A stretch of 5,472 nucleotides of DNA from Elusimicrobiota bacterium. Lineage in GTDB: Bacteria > Elusimicrobiota > Endomicrobiia > Endomicrobiales > Endomicrobiaceae. The notes under the pieces are model-generated. The model was not told the origin of the DNA and did no database searches. It was given only the letters and a program-made list of their open reading frames with translations. The DNA lies in the NCBI GenBank assembly GCA_031282945.1, contig JAITCX010000046.1:1-5472 (forward strand), in the 5' to 3' direction. Of this stretch, positions 1 to 4,966 are shown one piece after another (the stretch's first letter is position 1; each line of letters starts with the position of its first letter). Made by a program: the position numbers and the translations under genes.

Positions 1-2
1 CT

Positions 3-122
3 GCAGAGGATGAGCCGTCAAGTCTTTTGTTGAATTATTATAATGAGGCGGATAGACGTTCCGATAGACAGAGGAGAAAAGGTCAGGCGCCGGTCGTGCC
101 AAGCGGAACAAAGGACTGGTAG
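3..122 (+). CDS. C-terminal end of an unidentified protein (partial, 5' end outside window)
   Basis: One plus-strand frame is open from the left edge and gives 39 residues before a TAG stop at 120-122. The other two plus frames stop within the first 35 bases. The tail is hydrophilic and rich in charged residues (NYYNEADRRSDRQRRKGQ, then a Pro/Val/Gly stretch ending KDW), as expected of a disordered C-terminus. There is no membrane segment or recognisable motif, so no function is offered. The segment is visibly richer in G+C than the region that follows it, which mildly supports coding. A small perfect hairpin begins on the base after the stop. The fragment is short enough that the open frame could be chance. 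Confidence 0.45.
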   Translation, partial: AEDEPSSLLLNYYNEADRRSDRQRRKGQAPVVPSGTKDW

Positions 123-138
123 GCTTTTGTAAAAAAGC
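123..138. repeat. Small perfect hairpin abutting the stop codon
   Basis: GCTTTT (123-128) pairs with AAAAGC (133-138) across a GTAA loop, starting directly after the TAG at 120-122. It could help end the upstream transcript, but the stem has only two G-C pairs and no clean U-run follows, so I do not call it an intrinsic terminator. Confidence 0.4.
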
Positions 139-140
139 GT

Positions 141-290
141 TGGAAATTATTTCTCTTTTGGGAAAGAGAAACAGAAAAACTAACGACACTTAACTCTTTT
201 ATAAAAAAGAGTAATGAAATTATTTCTTTTGAAAAAGAAACAAAACTTCTAACGACACATGTAACTTAATTCTTTTTTCTATAAAAGAGA
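141..290. repeat. Imperfect direct repeats built of A/T-rich hairpins
   Basis: The stretch holds about two and a half copies of an imperfect unit. GAAATTATTTCT occurs at 143 and 216, CTAACGACAC at 180-189 and 249-258, and AAAGAGAAACAGAAAAA near 164-180 and at 274-290. Within the units are perfect stems: TTTCTCTTT (150-158) with AAAGAGAAA (163-171), ACTCTTTT (193-200) with AAAAGAGT (205-212), and TTTCTTT (223-229) with AAAGAAA (234-240), each with a 4-nt loop. The stems contain few G-C pairs and are not followed by U-runs. Function is unknown; a local tandem duplication or protein-binding repeats are possible. Confidence 0.6.
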
Positions 291-410
291 AACAGAAAAA
301 TATCGCTATTTAAACTTATTTTTTTATTTTTGTTTTGCGCTCCCTTTTTATTTTTTAGCCACGCGCCATGCGAAAATTTTTTTCGCCCCCGCGCCGACTC
401 TACTCTTGAC

Positions 411-437
411 GTGACAGACAGCAGTCTGTACTGTCAC
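411..437. repeat. Hairpin in the centre of the foldback element
   Basis: GTGACAG (411-417) is the exact reverse complement of CTGTCAC (431-437). An alternative nested pairing, ACAGAC (414-419) with GTCTGT (424-429), is also possible, so the fold could switch between the two. No U-run follows. Confidence 0.5.
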
Positions 438-449
438 GCCCGCCTGGGT

Positions 450-484
450 GAGGACAAAGGAAACTTCCAGTTCCCTTTGTCCTC
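450..484. repeat. Strong 35-nt hairpin, 11-bp perfect stem
   Basis: GAGGACAAAGG (450-460) pairs perfectly with CCTTTGTCCTC (474-484). Beyond a single A/C mismatch the stem resumes as AACT (462-465) with AGTT (469-472), closing a 3-nt loop. This is the strongest stem in the left part of the window. It has no adjacent U-run in either direction, so it is not a standard intrinsic terminator. It lies inside the foldback element and probably forms part of its structure in RNA or single-stranded DNA. Confidence 0.65.
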
Positions 485-498
485 TTGGCGAAAAAAAT

Positions 499-544
499 TT
501 CTCGCATAGGCAGGCGCTTTGCCGCTTTCGCTAGGCTAAAAAAT
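499..544. repeat. 46-nt repeat, copy 1 (within foldback right arm)
   Basis: This 46-base segment starts TTCTCGCATAGG and ends GCTAAAAAAT. It matches 733-778 at 41 of 46 positions with no gaps and in the same orientation. It is followed by AAAAGAGCGCAGGCGA (546-561), which recurs with one change at 662-677. A shortened inverted relative forms the left arm of the foldback element. Confidence 0.7.
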
Positions 545-661
545 AAAAAGAGCGCAGGCGAGATTACAACACAACAACACAGACAAGACAAAAGCAACAC
601 CGCCGAGAAAACAAAAAAAATCTCCCCCAGCAACGCTTACGCTCCGCTACGCCGCAAAACC

Positions 662-677
662 AAAAGAGCGCGGGCGA
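662..677. repeat. 16-nt direct repeat of 546-561
   Basis: AAAAGAGCGCGGGCGA matches 546-561 at 15 of 16 bases. It suggests that the stretch between the two 46-nt copies also derives from the same repeat family, although the rest has diverged beyond easy alignment by eye. Confidence 0.5.
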
Positions 678-732
678 TAGTATGACACGGCAAAGACAAC
701 GATAAACAACACGACAAAAAAAACAAAAAAAC

Positions 733-778
733 TTCTCGCATAGATAGGCGCTTTACCGCTTGCGCTAGACTAAAAAAT
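733..778. repeat. 46-nt repeat, copy 2
   Basis: This is the direct-orientation copy of 499-544, with five substitutions in 46 positions. As in copy 1, a run of A precedes it (723-731). It ends just before a GGAGG (780-784). Two ungapped copies 234 bases apart show a repeat family rather than chance similarity. Confidence 0.7.
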
Positions 779-800
779 TGGAGGTTTTGAGGGATCTATA

Positions 801-893
801 ATGCCGATATTTGCCACAGATTTTACGATATTTAAAGGAAAGAAAATGCCACGCGTCCTCGTAAATAGACGAATAGATTTGCACAATGCATAA
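801..893 (+). CDS. Doubtful 30-residue ORF with plausible ribosome binding site
   Basis: An ATG at 801 opens 30 codons ending in TAA at 891-893 (starts MPIFATDFTIFKGKKMPRVL). GAGGG at 789-793 lies 7 nt upstream, a usable Shine-Dalgarno. A second AAAGGAAAG precedes the internal ATG at 846. The product would be small and basic, without a membrane segment or known motif. It could be a real small protein, a leader peptide, the remnant of a degraded gene, or chance. The presence of a ribosome binding site is the only positive argument. Confidence 0.2.
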   Translation: MPIFATDFTIFKGKKMPRVLVNRRIDLHNA

Positions 894-934
894 CCTAAAA
901 AATAACACAATAAAATAATAAAACATATGCCTTT

Positions 935-963
935 AAAAAAAGCGGACGGCTCCCGCCGCCCGC
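935..963 (-). terminator. Intrinsic terminator for minus-strand transcription
   Basis: Read on the minus strand, GCGGGCGGC and GCCGTCCGC form a 9-bp GC-rich stem with one G-U pair and a GGGA loop, followed directly by seven T (complement of the A-run at 935-941). On the plus strand the same bases give an A/C mismatch and no T-run, so the element is directional. No minus-strand gene lies between it and the end of priA at 2987, and that operon has its own terminator. The transcript ended here is therefore unidentified; see findings. Confidence 0.75.
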
Positions 964-1372
964 CTAACCTTCAATAAATACTTATAATTATACTAAACAT
1001 TAGCCTATCGTTAAACTATTAAAACAATTAACAGGTAACTATAATAATACCGCAAATAATATCACAGATAAACAATTTGCTAAATTAAAATTTATACGAC
1101 TTCAAATTCAACTCTTTATCTATATTTTAAATAACGTGTTTAATGCGCCGCATTATTCTATTAATAAGGAAATAAAACGGCTTTTAAAAACATAAAAAAT
1201 GTCAAAATAATTTAATAAAAGTTTAAACTATGCCCTTAGCGCCAATAAAAAAATAATAGTATAATTGTTAAATTAATCAAATGAAAACTTCAAATAAAAA
1301 TATAAATATAGACGTTAAATAAATACGCGCCTTGGAAAAATCAAGAGATCAATCTTAGGGCAATTAAAAAAT
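964..1372. other. AT-rich intergenic region upstream of the cyclophilin operon
   Basis: About 410 bases of very AT-rich DNA contain no ORF of useful length on either strand; short frames are broken by TAA stops. The region must carry the promoter of the downstream operon and may carry the source of the minus-strand transcript ended at 935-963. A TTGACA occurs on the minus strand (complement of 1200-1205), but no acceptable -10 lies 16-18 bases beyond it. I see no riboswitch, tRNA or other recognisable RNA. Confidence 0.5.
1260..1265 (+). promoter_or_regulatory. Candidate -10 box for the cyclophilin operon
   Basis: A perfect TATAAT lies 119 bases upstream of the cyclophilin start. No good -35 hexamer sits at 16-18 bases (the nearest is like TTAGCG). 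In DNA this rich in A and T such a hexamer arises easily by chance, so the call is weak. Confidence 0.2.
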
Positions 1373-1379
1373 AAAGGAG
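1373..1379 (+). promoter_or_regulatory. Ribosome binding site of the cyclophilin gene
   Basis: AAAGGAG lies 5 nt upstream of the ATG at 1385. It fixes the start codon and argues against any upstream start. Confidence 0.85.
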
Positions 1380-1384
1380 CAAAC

Positions 1385-1888
1385 ATGAACGCAGTTTTTG
1401 ATACAAATCTTGGAAAATTTAAAGTAGAACTTTTCGACAAACAAGCCCCCAAAACCGTTAAAAATTTCGTAGATCTGGCAACAGGTCAAAAAGAATTTAC
1501 CGATCCCTTAAGCGGCAAAAAAGTAAAAAGAAATTTTTATGACGGTTTGAATTTCCATAGAGTTATCGCTGATTTTATGATTCAAGGCGGCTGCCCTTTG
1601 GGAAACGGCAGAGGCGGTCCCGGATATAAATTTGAGGACGAAATAGACGAGAATTTGAAGTTTGACGCCGGCGGAATTTTGGCAATGGCAAATGCCGGCC
1701 CCAACACAAACGGCAGTCAATTTTTTATCACCGAATGCCCCACCCCATGGCTTAACGGCAATCACACAATCTTTGGACGCGTAATTGAAGGAATGGATAT
1801 TGTAAAAAAAATCGCGCATGTTAAAACAGATTTTAGCGATAAGCCCGAACAACCTGTCACAATAAAATCCATAACAATCCAAGATTAA
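1385..1888 (+). CDS. Cytosolic cyclophilin-type peptidyl-prolyl cis-trans isomerase
   Basis: This 167-residue single-domain cyclophilin catalyses cis-trans isomerisation of Xaa-Pro bonds during protein folding. No signal peptide or membrane segment is present, so it should act in the cytoplasm like PpiB. The active site appears intact by comparison with human cyclophilin A: the FHRVIADFMIQGG block supplies Arg59, Phe64, Met65 and Gln67; MANAGPNTNGSQFFIT supplies Ala102, Asn103, Gln112 and Phe114; and TPWLNGNHTIFG supplies Trp122, Leu123 and His127. An insert of about 20 residues (34-53, including DPLSGKKVKRNFYDG) precedes the catalytic arginine; I recall it from cyclophilins of several non-enteric phyla. 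Length is normal for the family. The gene is the first of a two-gene operon, 15 nt ahead of the DJ-1/EIIA fusion. No ppiA or ppiB symbol is assigned because orthology cannot be judged here. Confidence 0.95.
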   Translation: MNAVFDTNLGKFKVELFDKQAPKTVKNFVDLATGQKEFTDPLSGKKVKRNFYDGLNFHRVIADFMIQGGCPLGNGRGGPGYKFEDEIDENLKFDAGGILAMANAGPNTNGSQFFITECPTPWLNGNHTIFGRVIEGMDIVKKIAHVKTDFSDKPEQPVTIKSITIQD

Positions 1889-1891
1889 TAT

Positions 1892-1898
1892 AAGGAGG
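1892..1898 (+). promoter_or_regulatory. Ribosome binding site of the DJ-1/EIIA fusion gene
   Basis: AAGGAGG, the full anti-16S complement, sits 5 nt before the ATG at 1904 and 3 nt after the cyclophilin stop codon. It suggests efficient translation of the second gene in the operon. Confidence 0.9.
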
Positions 1899-1903
1899 CC
1901 AAA

Positions 1904-2878
1904 ATGAAAAAAACCGCATTTGTTATTGTTGTCCCTAGCGCAAATTATAATGACCAAGAACTTAAACAAACCACTGAAGCTCTGGGGATGCATGACATAA
2001 AAACAATCATCGCCAGCGACATAAAAGGAGAATTGAAAAGCGAAAGAGGAGAAAGAGTTAAAAGCGATTTGAGTTTAGATGAAGTGAAGTTAAATGATTT
2101 TGACGGCATAGCTTTTATCGGCGGTAAAGGCACGCCTGCCTTATGGAATAATCGTAAAGCAGTAGCTTTGGCAAAAGAATTTTATGAGGCCGATAAAATT
2201 GTGGGATCAATTGGCGAGGCCGCCGGCATCTTGGCAAAAGCTGGAGTCTTTAAAAATATTCCAGCGGCCGCTGACGGAGCCGCCTGCGATTTGATAATAG
2301 AAAACGGCGGAAATTTTAGCGATAGCTCAATAGAAATTAAAGACAATGTCATCAGCGTTAAGCTCGCCGATAATTCCACTACCTTTGGACAAGGACTTGC
2401 CGATATTTTAGAAAAAGATAAAGCAAATGTGTACGCAAGCGTCAGCGGAAAAATAAGGAAATTGGCCGATGTCGACGACGAAGCTTTTTCTCAGGGAATG
2501 CTCGGCGAAGGCTTGGCAATAGATCCAGTTGAAAATATTATTTGCGCTCCCGTTAAAGGATTAATTGAAACTCTGCCAAAAACAGGACATGCTTTCGGCA
2601 TTACCAACGGCCTATTGGAAGTGTTGGTTCATGTGGGAATAGATACCGTAAAATTAAACGGCGAGGGATTTAAATTGCTCGCAAAAGAAGGCGAAGATGT
2701 TTTTAAAGGCCAGCCGATTATTGAAATAAACAAAGATCTTATTAAAAAGAACTGTCCGTCCGATACCGTCATTACAGTTATAACAAATCTCACAGATATA
2801 AAAATTTTCCCAACGCAAAATGCCGAAGTAAAAAAGGGGCAGCTCCTTTTTGCTACAAACGCTCCTTATGACAAATAA
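1904..2878 (+). CDS. DJ-1/PfpI-like domain fused to a PTS EIIA(Glc)-type domain
   Basis: This 324-residue soluble protein has two domains. Residues 1-170 follow the DJ-1/PfpI fold: a first strand (KKTAFVIVVPS), the DLSLDEVKLNDFDGIAFIGGKG segment around 55-76, the nucleophile-elbow region KIVGSIGEAAGILAKAGV (98-115), and the late strands near ENGGNFSDSSIEIKDNVISV. The superfamily's catalytic Cys-His pair (SICHGP in PfpI) reads SIGEAA here, with Gly104 and Glu105, and the catalytic Glu near the N-terminus is Asn16. The domain is therefore probably not a hydrolase, glyoxalase or protease. Residues 174-324 are an EIIA of the glucose family (Crr/PtsG C-terminal type): VYASVSGKI, FSQGMLGEGLAIDP, KTGHAFGIT (His229), VLVHVGIDTVKLNGEGF (His243) and EGEDVFKGQPI. 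Both active-site histidines are kept, so phosphorylation by HPr is predicted. No EIIB or EIIC domain is present. The gene is cotranscribed with the cyclophilin. A role as a PTS-responsive regulator is inference. Confidence 0.9.
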   Translation: MKKTAFVIVVPSANYNDQELKQTTEALGMHDIKTIIASDIKGELKSERGERVKSDLSLDEVKLNDFDGIAFIGGKGTPALWNNRKAVALAKEFYEADKIVGSIGEAAGILAKAGVFKNIPAAADGAACDLIIENGGNFSDSSIEIKDNVISVKLADNSTTFGQGLADILEKDKANVYASVSGKIRKLADVDDEAFSQGMLGEGLAIDPVENIICAPVKGLIETLPKTGHAFGITNGLLEVLVHVGIDTVKLNGEGFKLLAKEGEDVFKGQPIIEINKDLIKKNCPSDTVITVITNLTDIKIFPTQNAEVKKGQLLFATNAPYDK

Positions 2879-2915
2879 AAATAAACGTTTCTAAATTTTG
2901 TTGTTTGTAAATCAT

Positions 2916-2954
2916 AAAAAATATCCCCCGCTTTTAAAAGCGGGGGTATTTTTT
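2916..2954. terminator. Bidirectional intrinsic terminator between convergent operons
   Basis: CCCCCGCTTTT (2925-2935) is directly followed by its exact reverse complement (2936-2946), giving a 22-base perfect palindrome. The GC-rich base of the stem is preceded by six A (2916-2921) and followed, after TA, by six T (2949-2954), so either strand reads stem plus U-run. It lies 38 bases after the fusion-gene stop and 33 bases beyond the priA stop, so it can end both operons. Confidence 0.92.
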
Positions 2955-2986
2955 ATACATTGCCTTTTTGATAAAACTGGCAAATT

Positions 2987-4966
2987 TTAAATGAGATCCG
3001 CCGGCGAAATTTCTATTGAGGCATGCGTGTCGGCGTACGTTTTTTTATAGTCCGCTGCAAAGTGAGCCAGTTTTAATATTTCAGTTTTACTCCCCTTTAT
3101 AATTATATGCTGCCTATAAGTGTTGTGAAGTTTTGCAATGTAGGCGGGCGATGGACCTAACAAAATTAATTTTAAGTTTTTTTCTGTAAGCTCTTTTTGC
3201 AAAAAATCAAAATAATATTTTGCCTCTTGCGCCGCTCTTTCCTCGTCTGTATTTCTTATTGCAATTTTGGCAATATCGCAAAACGGCGGATAAATCAGCA
3301 GTTTTCTATTTTCCATCTCCCAATCATAAAATGCCTGATAGTCATAATTGACGCAAGATTTAATTACAAAATTTTCGGGATGTCTTGTCTGCACTAAAAC
3401 CTTGCCGGCATTTTTGCCACGGCCGCATCTGCCTGCAACCTGCATTATCAATTGAAAAGTACGTTCTGTGGATTTAAAGTCCGGCAAATACAATGAGGTG
3501 TCCGCATTTATAATGCAAACCAAAGTGACATTTGGAAAATCAAAACCCTTTGCAATCATCTGCGTGCCCAAGAGAATATCGTAATCTGCATTTTTTATTC
3601 CATAATAAGCTTTTTGATAATTTGAGGAGGCTTTTGCTGTGTCTGCATCCAACCTAAAAATTTTTGCCTGCGGAAATAAATTTTGCAGCTCGTCTTCAAC
3701 TTTTTGCGTGCCTGCGCCGATAACCGCCAAATGAGAACTGCCGCAATGCGGACAAACAATCGGCAAAGATTTTTTATAGCCGCAATAATGGCATCTTATT
3801 TCATGCGGATGTTTATGATAGACCATAGAAATTGAACAATTGGGACATTGATAAACTGTTTGGCAATCTTTGCAAATTATAGACGGACAAAAGCCTCGGC
3901 GGTTTAGCAAAACTATGGCCTGTTGTTTTTTTTGTAGAACTTGAGATAGCGCCGATATTGTCTCAGAAAGCAAAAAGCTTCCCCCTGTTTTTGCTTGATC
4001 TAAAGACAAAACTTGAATCTCGGGCAATCTTTTTTTATCTATGCGCTCAGGCATTGGCAATAACTCTATTTTTTTTTCAAGCGCAAGTTTATAAGTTTCA
4101 AGCGAAGGCGTCGCCGACCCAAGCACAAGCGGAGCATTGAAATATTTTGCCAGCCACCAGCCAATCTGGCGGGCATCATAAGAGGGTTTTTGTTCTTGCT
4201 TATAAGTATGTTCATGTTCTTCATCTATAATAATAAGCCCCAAATTTTTGAAAGGCGCAAAAATTGCCGAGCGCGCTCCAAGCATAATTTTTATGCCGCC
4301 GTTTAAAGCGCCGTAAAAAAGTTTATACTTTTGCATATTGGTTATGCCGCTATGCCAAACGCCGACCAAATCGCCAAAACGATTTTTTACAATGTCAACA
4401 AACTGCGCCGTTAAAGAAATTTCTGGAATTAACATTATCGCCTGTTTGTTTGCATTTACCGCCTCTGCAATGCTATGTAAATAAACTTCAGTTTTGCCGG
4501 ATGCCGTCACGCCAAAAAGCAAAAACGGTTTGAAAACATTATTCTTTATGGTTTGAGAAATAGCAAAACTAGCGTTTTTTTGATATTGATTTAAAACGAT
4601 TTCATTGATAACAATTTTATGAGGGGCGGTGGGTTTTGCAAGTCTTTTAGGAGCAAACATTTGGGATGGAATTATTGTTGCAAGAGCTTGACCGATTGAA
4701 CAGACATATTCTTTGCAAATATAATCTGCTAAAGATAAAGTTTTTTTGTCTATTACGGAAATTGGATCTATGACTTCTAAGATTTCTTTAATTTTAAAAT
4801 TTGCATCGCTTTCTGTAACTTTTATTGCATATCCAATAACTTTTCTGTTTCCAAATGGGACTTTCACTCGCTTGCCGACTATACTTTCAGGGGAGCAATT
4901 TTCAGGCGCTAAATACATAAATAAAGTTTTAAGCGGAACGGCAATTGCAACTTCTATAACTTTCAT
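2987..4966 (-). CDS. priA: Primosomal protein N' (replication restart helicase PriA)
   Basis: PriA is a 3'-to-5' superfamily 2 DNA helicase that recognises abandoned replication forks and starts reloading of the replicative helicase. The 659-residue protein has the expected order: an N-terminal 3'-end-binding domain (about 1-100, with GKRVKVPFGNRKVIGYAI), Walker A GVTASGKT (152-159), DEEH box (248-251), GSATP (283-287), RRGF (356-359), eight zinc-ligand cysteines (365, 368, 374, 377, 392, 395, 405, 408), helicase motif V around GTQMIAKGFDFPNV (467-480) and motif VI QVAGRCGRG (509-517), then the C-terminal domain. The commoner family forms are GVTGSGKT and GRAGRG; both changes are mild. It is somewhat shorter than E. 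coli PriA (732), mainly in linkers. Its ATG overlaps the hisD stop by 4 nt (ATGA, 4963-4966) and there is no strong Shine-Dalgarno, so translation is probably coupled to hisD. The TAA stop is at 2987-2989. Confidence 0.97.
   Translation of the reverse strand: MKVIEVAIAVPLKTLFMYLAPENCSPESIVGKRVKVPFGNRKVIGYAIKVTESDANFKIKEILEVIDPISVIDKKTLSLADYICKEYVCSIGQALATIIPSQMFAPKRLAKPTAPHKIVINEIVLNQYQKNASFAISQTIKNNVFKPFLLFGVTASGKTEVYLHSIAEAVNANKQAIMLIPEISLTAQFVDIVKNRFGDLVGVWHSGITNMQKYKLFYGALNGGIKIMLGARSAIFAPFKNLGLIIIDEEHEHTYKQEQKPSYDARQIGWWLAKYFNAPLVLGSATPSLETYKLALEKKIELLPMPERIDKKRLPEIQVLSLDQAKTGGSFLLSETISALSQVLQKKQQAIVLLNRRGFCPSIICKDCQTVYQCPNCSISMVYHKHPHEIRCHYCGYKKSLPIVCPHCGSSHLAVIGAGTQKVEDELQNLFPQAKIFRLDADTAKASSNYQKAYYGIKNADYDILLGTQMIAKGFDFPNVTLVCIINADTSLYLPDFKSTERTFQLIMQVAGRCGRGKNAGKVLVQTRHPENFVIKSCVNYDYQAFYDWEMENRKLLIYPPFCDIAKIAIRNTDEERAAQEAKYYFDFLQKELTEKNLKLILLGPSPAYIAKLHNTYRQHIIIKGSKTEILKLAHFAADYKKTYADTHASIEISPADLI

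Larger units (their letters stand above)
337..555. repeat. Foldback (long imperfect inverted repeat) element
   Basis: The left arm (337-387) is the imperfect reverse complement of the right arm (487-555). The innermost 14 bases match exactly: AAATTTTTTTCGCC at 374-387 against GGCGAAAAAAATTT at 487-500. Outward, the arms share ATGCGA (left) against TCGCAT (right), then TTTTTATTTTTTAGCC on the left (345-360) against GGCTAAAAAATAAAAA on the right, and end in GCGCTC/GAGCGC. The right arm carries roughly 18-20 extra bases in the middle. The 99-nt centre holds two further hairpins (411-437 and 450-484). The element is GC-richer than its surroundings and has no convincing gene. It resembles a MITE or extragenic palindromic repeat. 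I see no transposase and no certain target-site duplication. Confidence 0.6.

Noticed and set aside
141..290. CRISPR array
   Set aside because: The repeats are imperfect, only two to three in number, irregularly spaced and without spacers of uniform length; no cas gene is present.
406..434. Promoter-like TTGACG with a TACTGT 17 bases downstream
   Set aside because: The -10 matches consensus at only three positions, the site sits inside a hairpin, and no gene follows.
400..633. Minus-strand frame of 77 codons with a hydrophobic, Cys-rich N-terminus
   Set aside because: It runs through the foldback element and its hairpins; its apparent membrane stretch comes from A/C-rich repeat DNA read in reverse. 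No convincing ribosome binding site and no recognisable family.
485..685. Plus-strand frame of 66 codons, Lys/Arg-rich
   Set aside because: It overlaps the right arm of the foldback element and the 16-nt repeats, lacks a Shine-Dalgarno, and its basic composition only reflects A-rich repeat sequence.
337..780. Known structured RNA (tmRNA, RNase P RNA, SRP RNA, tRNA)
   Set aside because: None of the hallmark sequences or the expected core folds could be found on either strand; the pairing is explained by inverted and direct repeats.
1508..1993. Minus-strand frame of 161 codons opposite the cyclophilin gene
   Set aside because: It is the antisense shadow of two well-supported genes and spans their junction; the product has no family resemblance.
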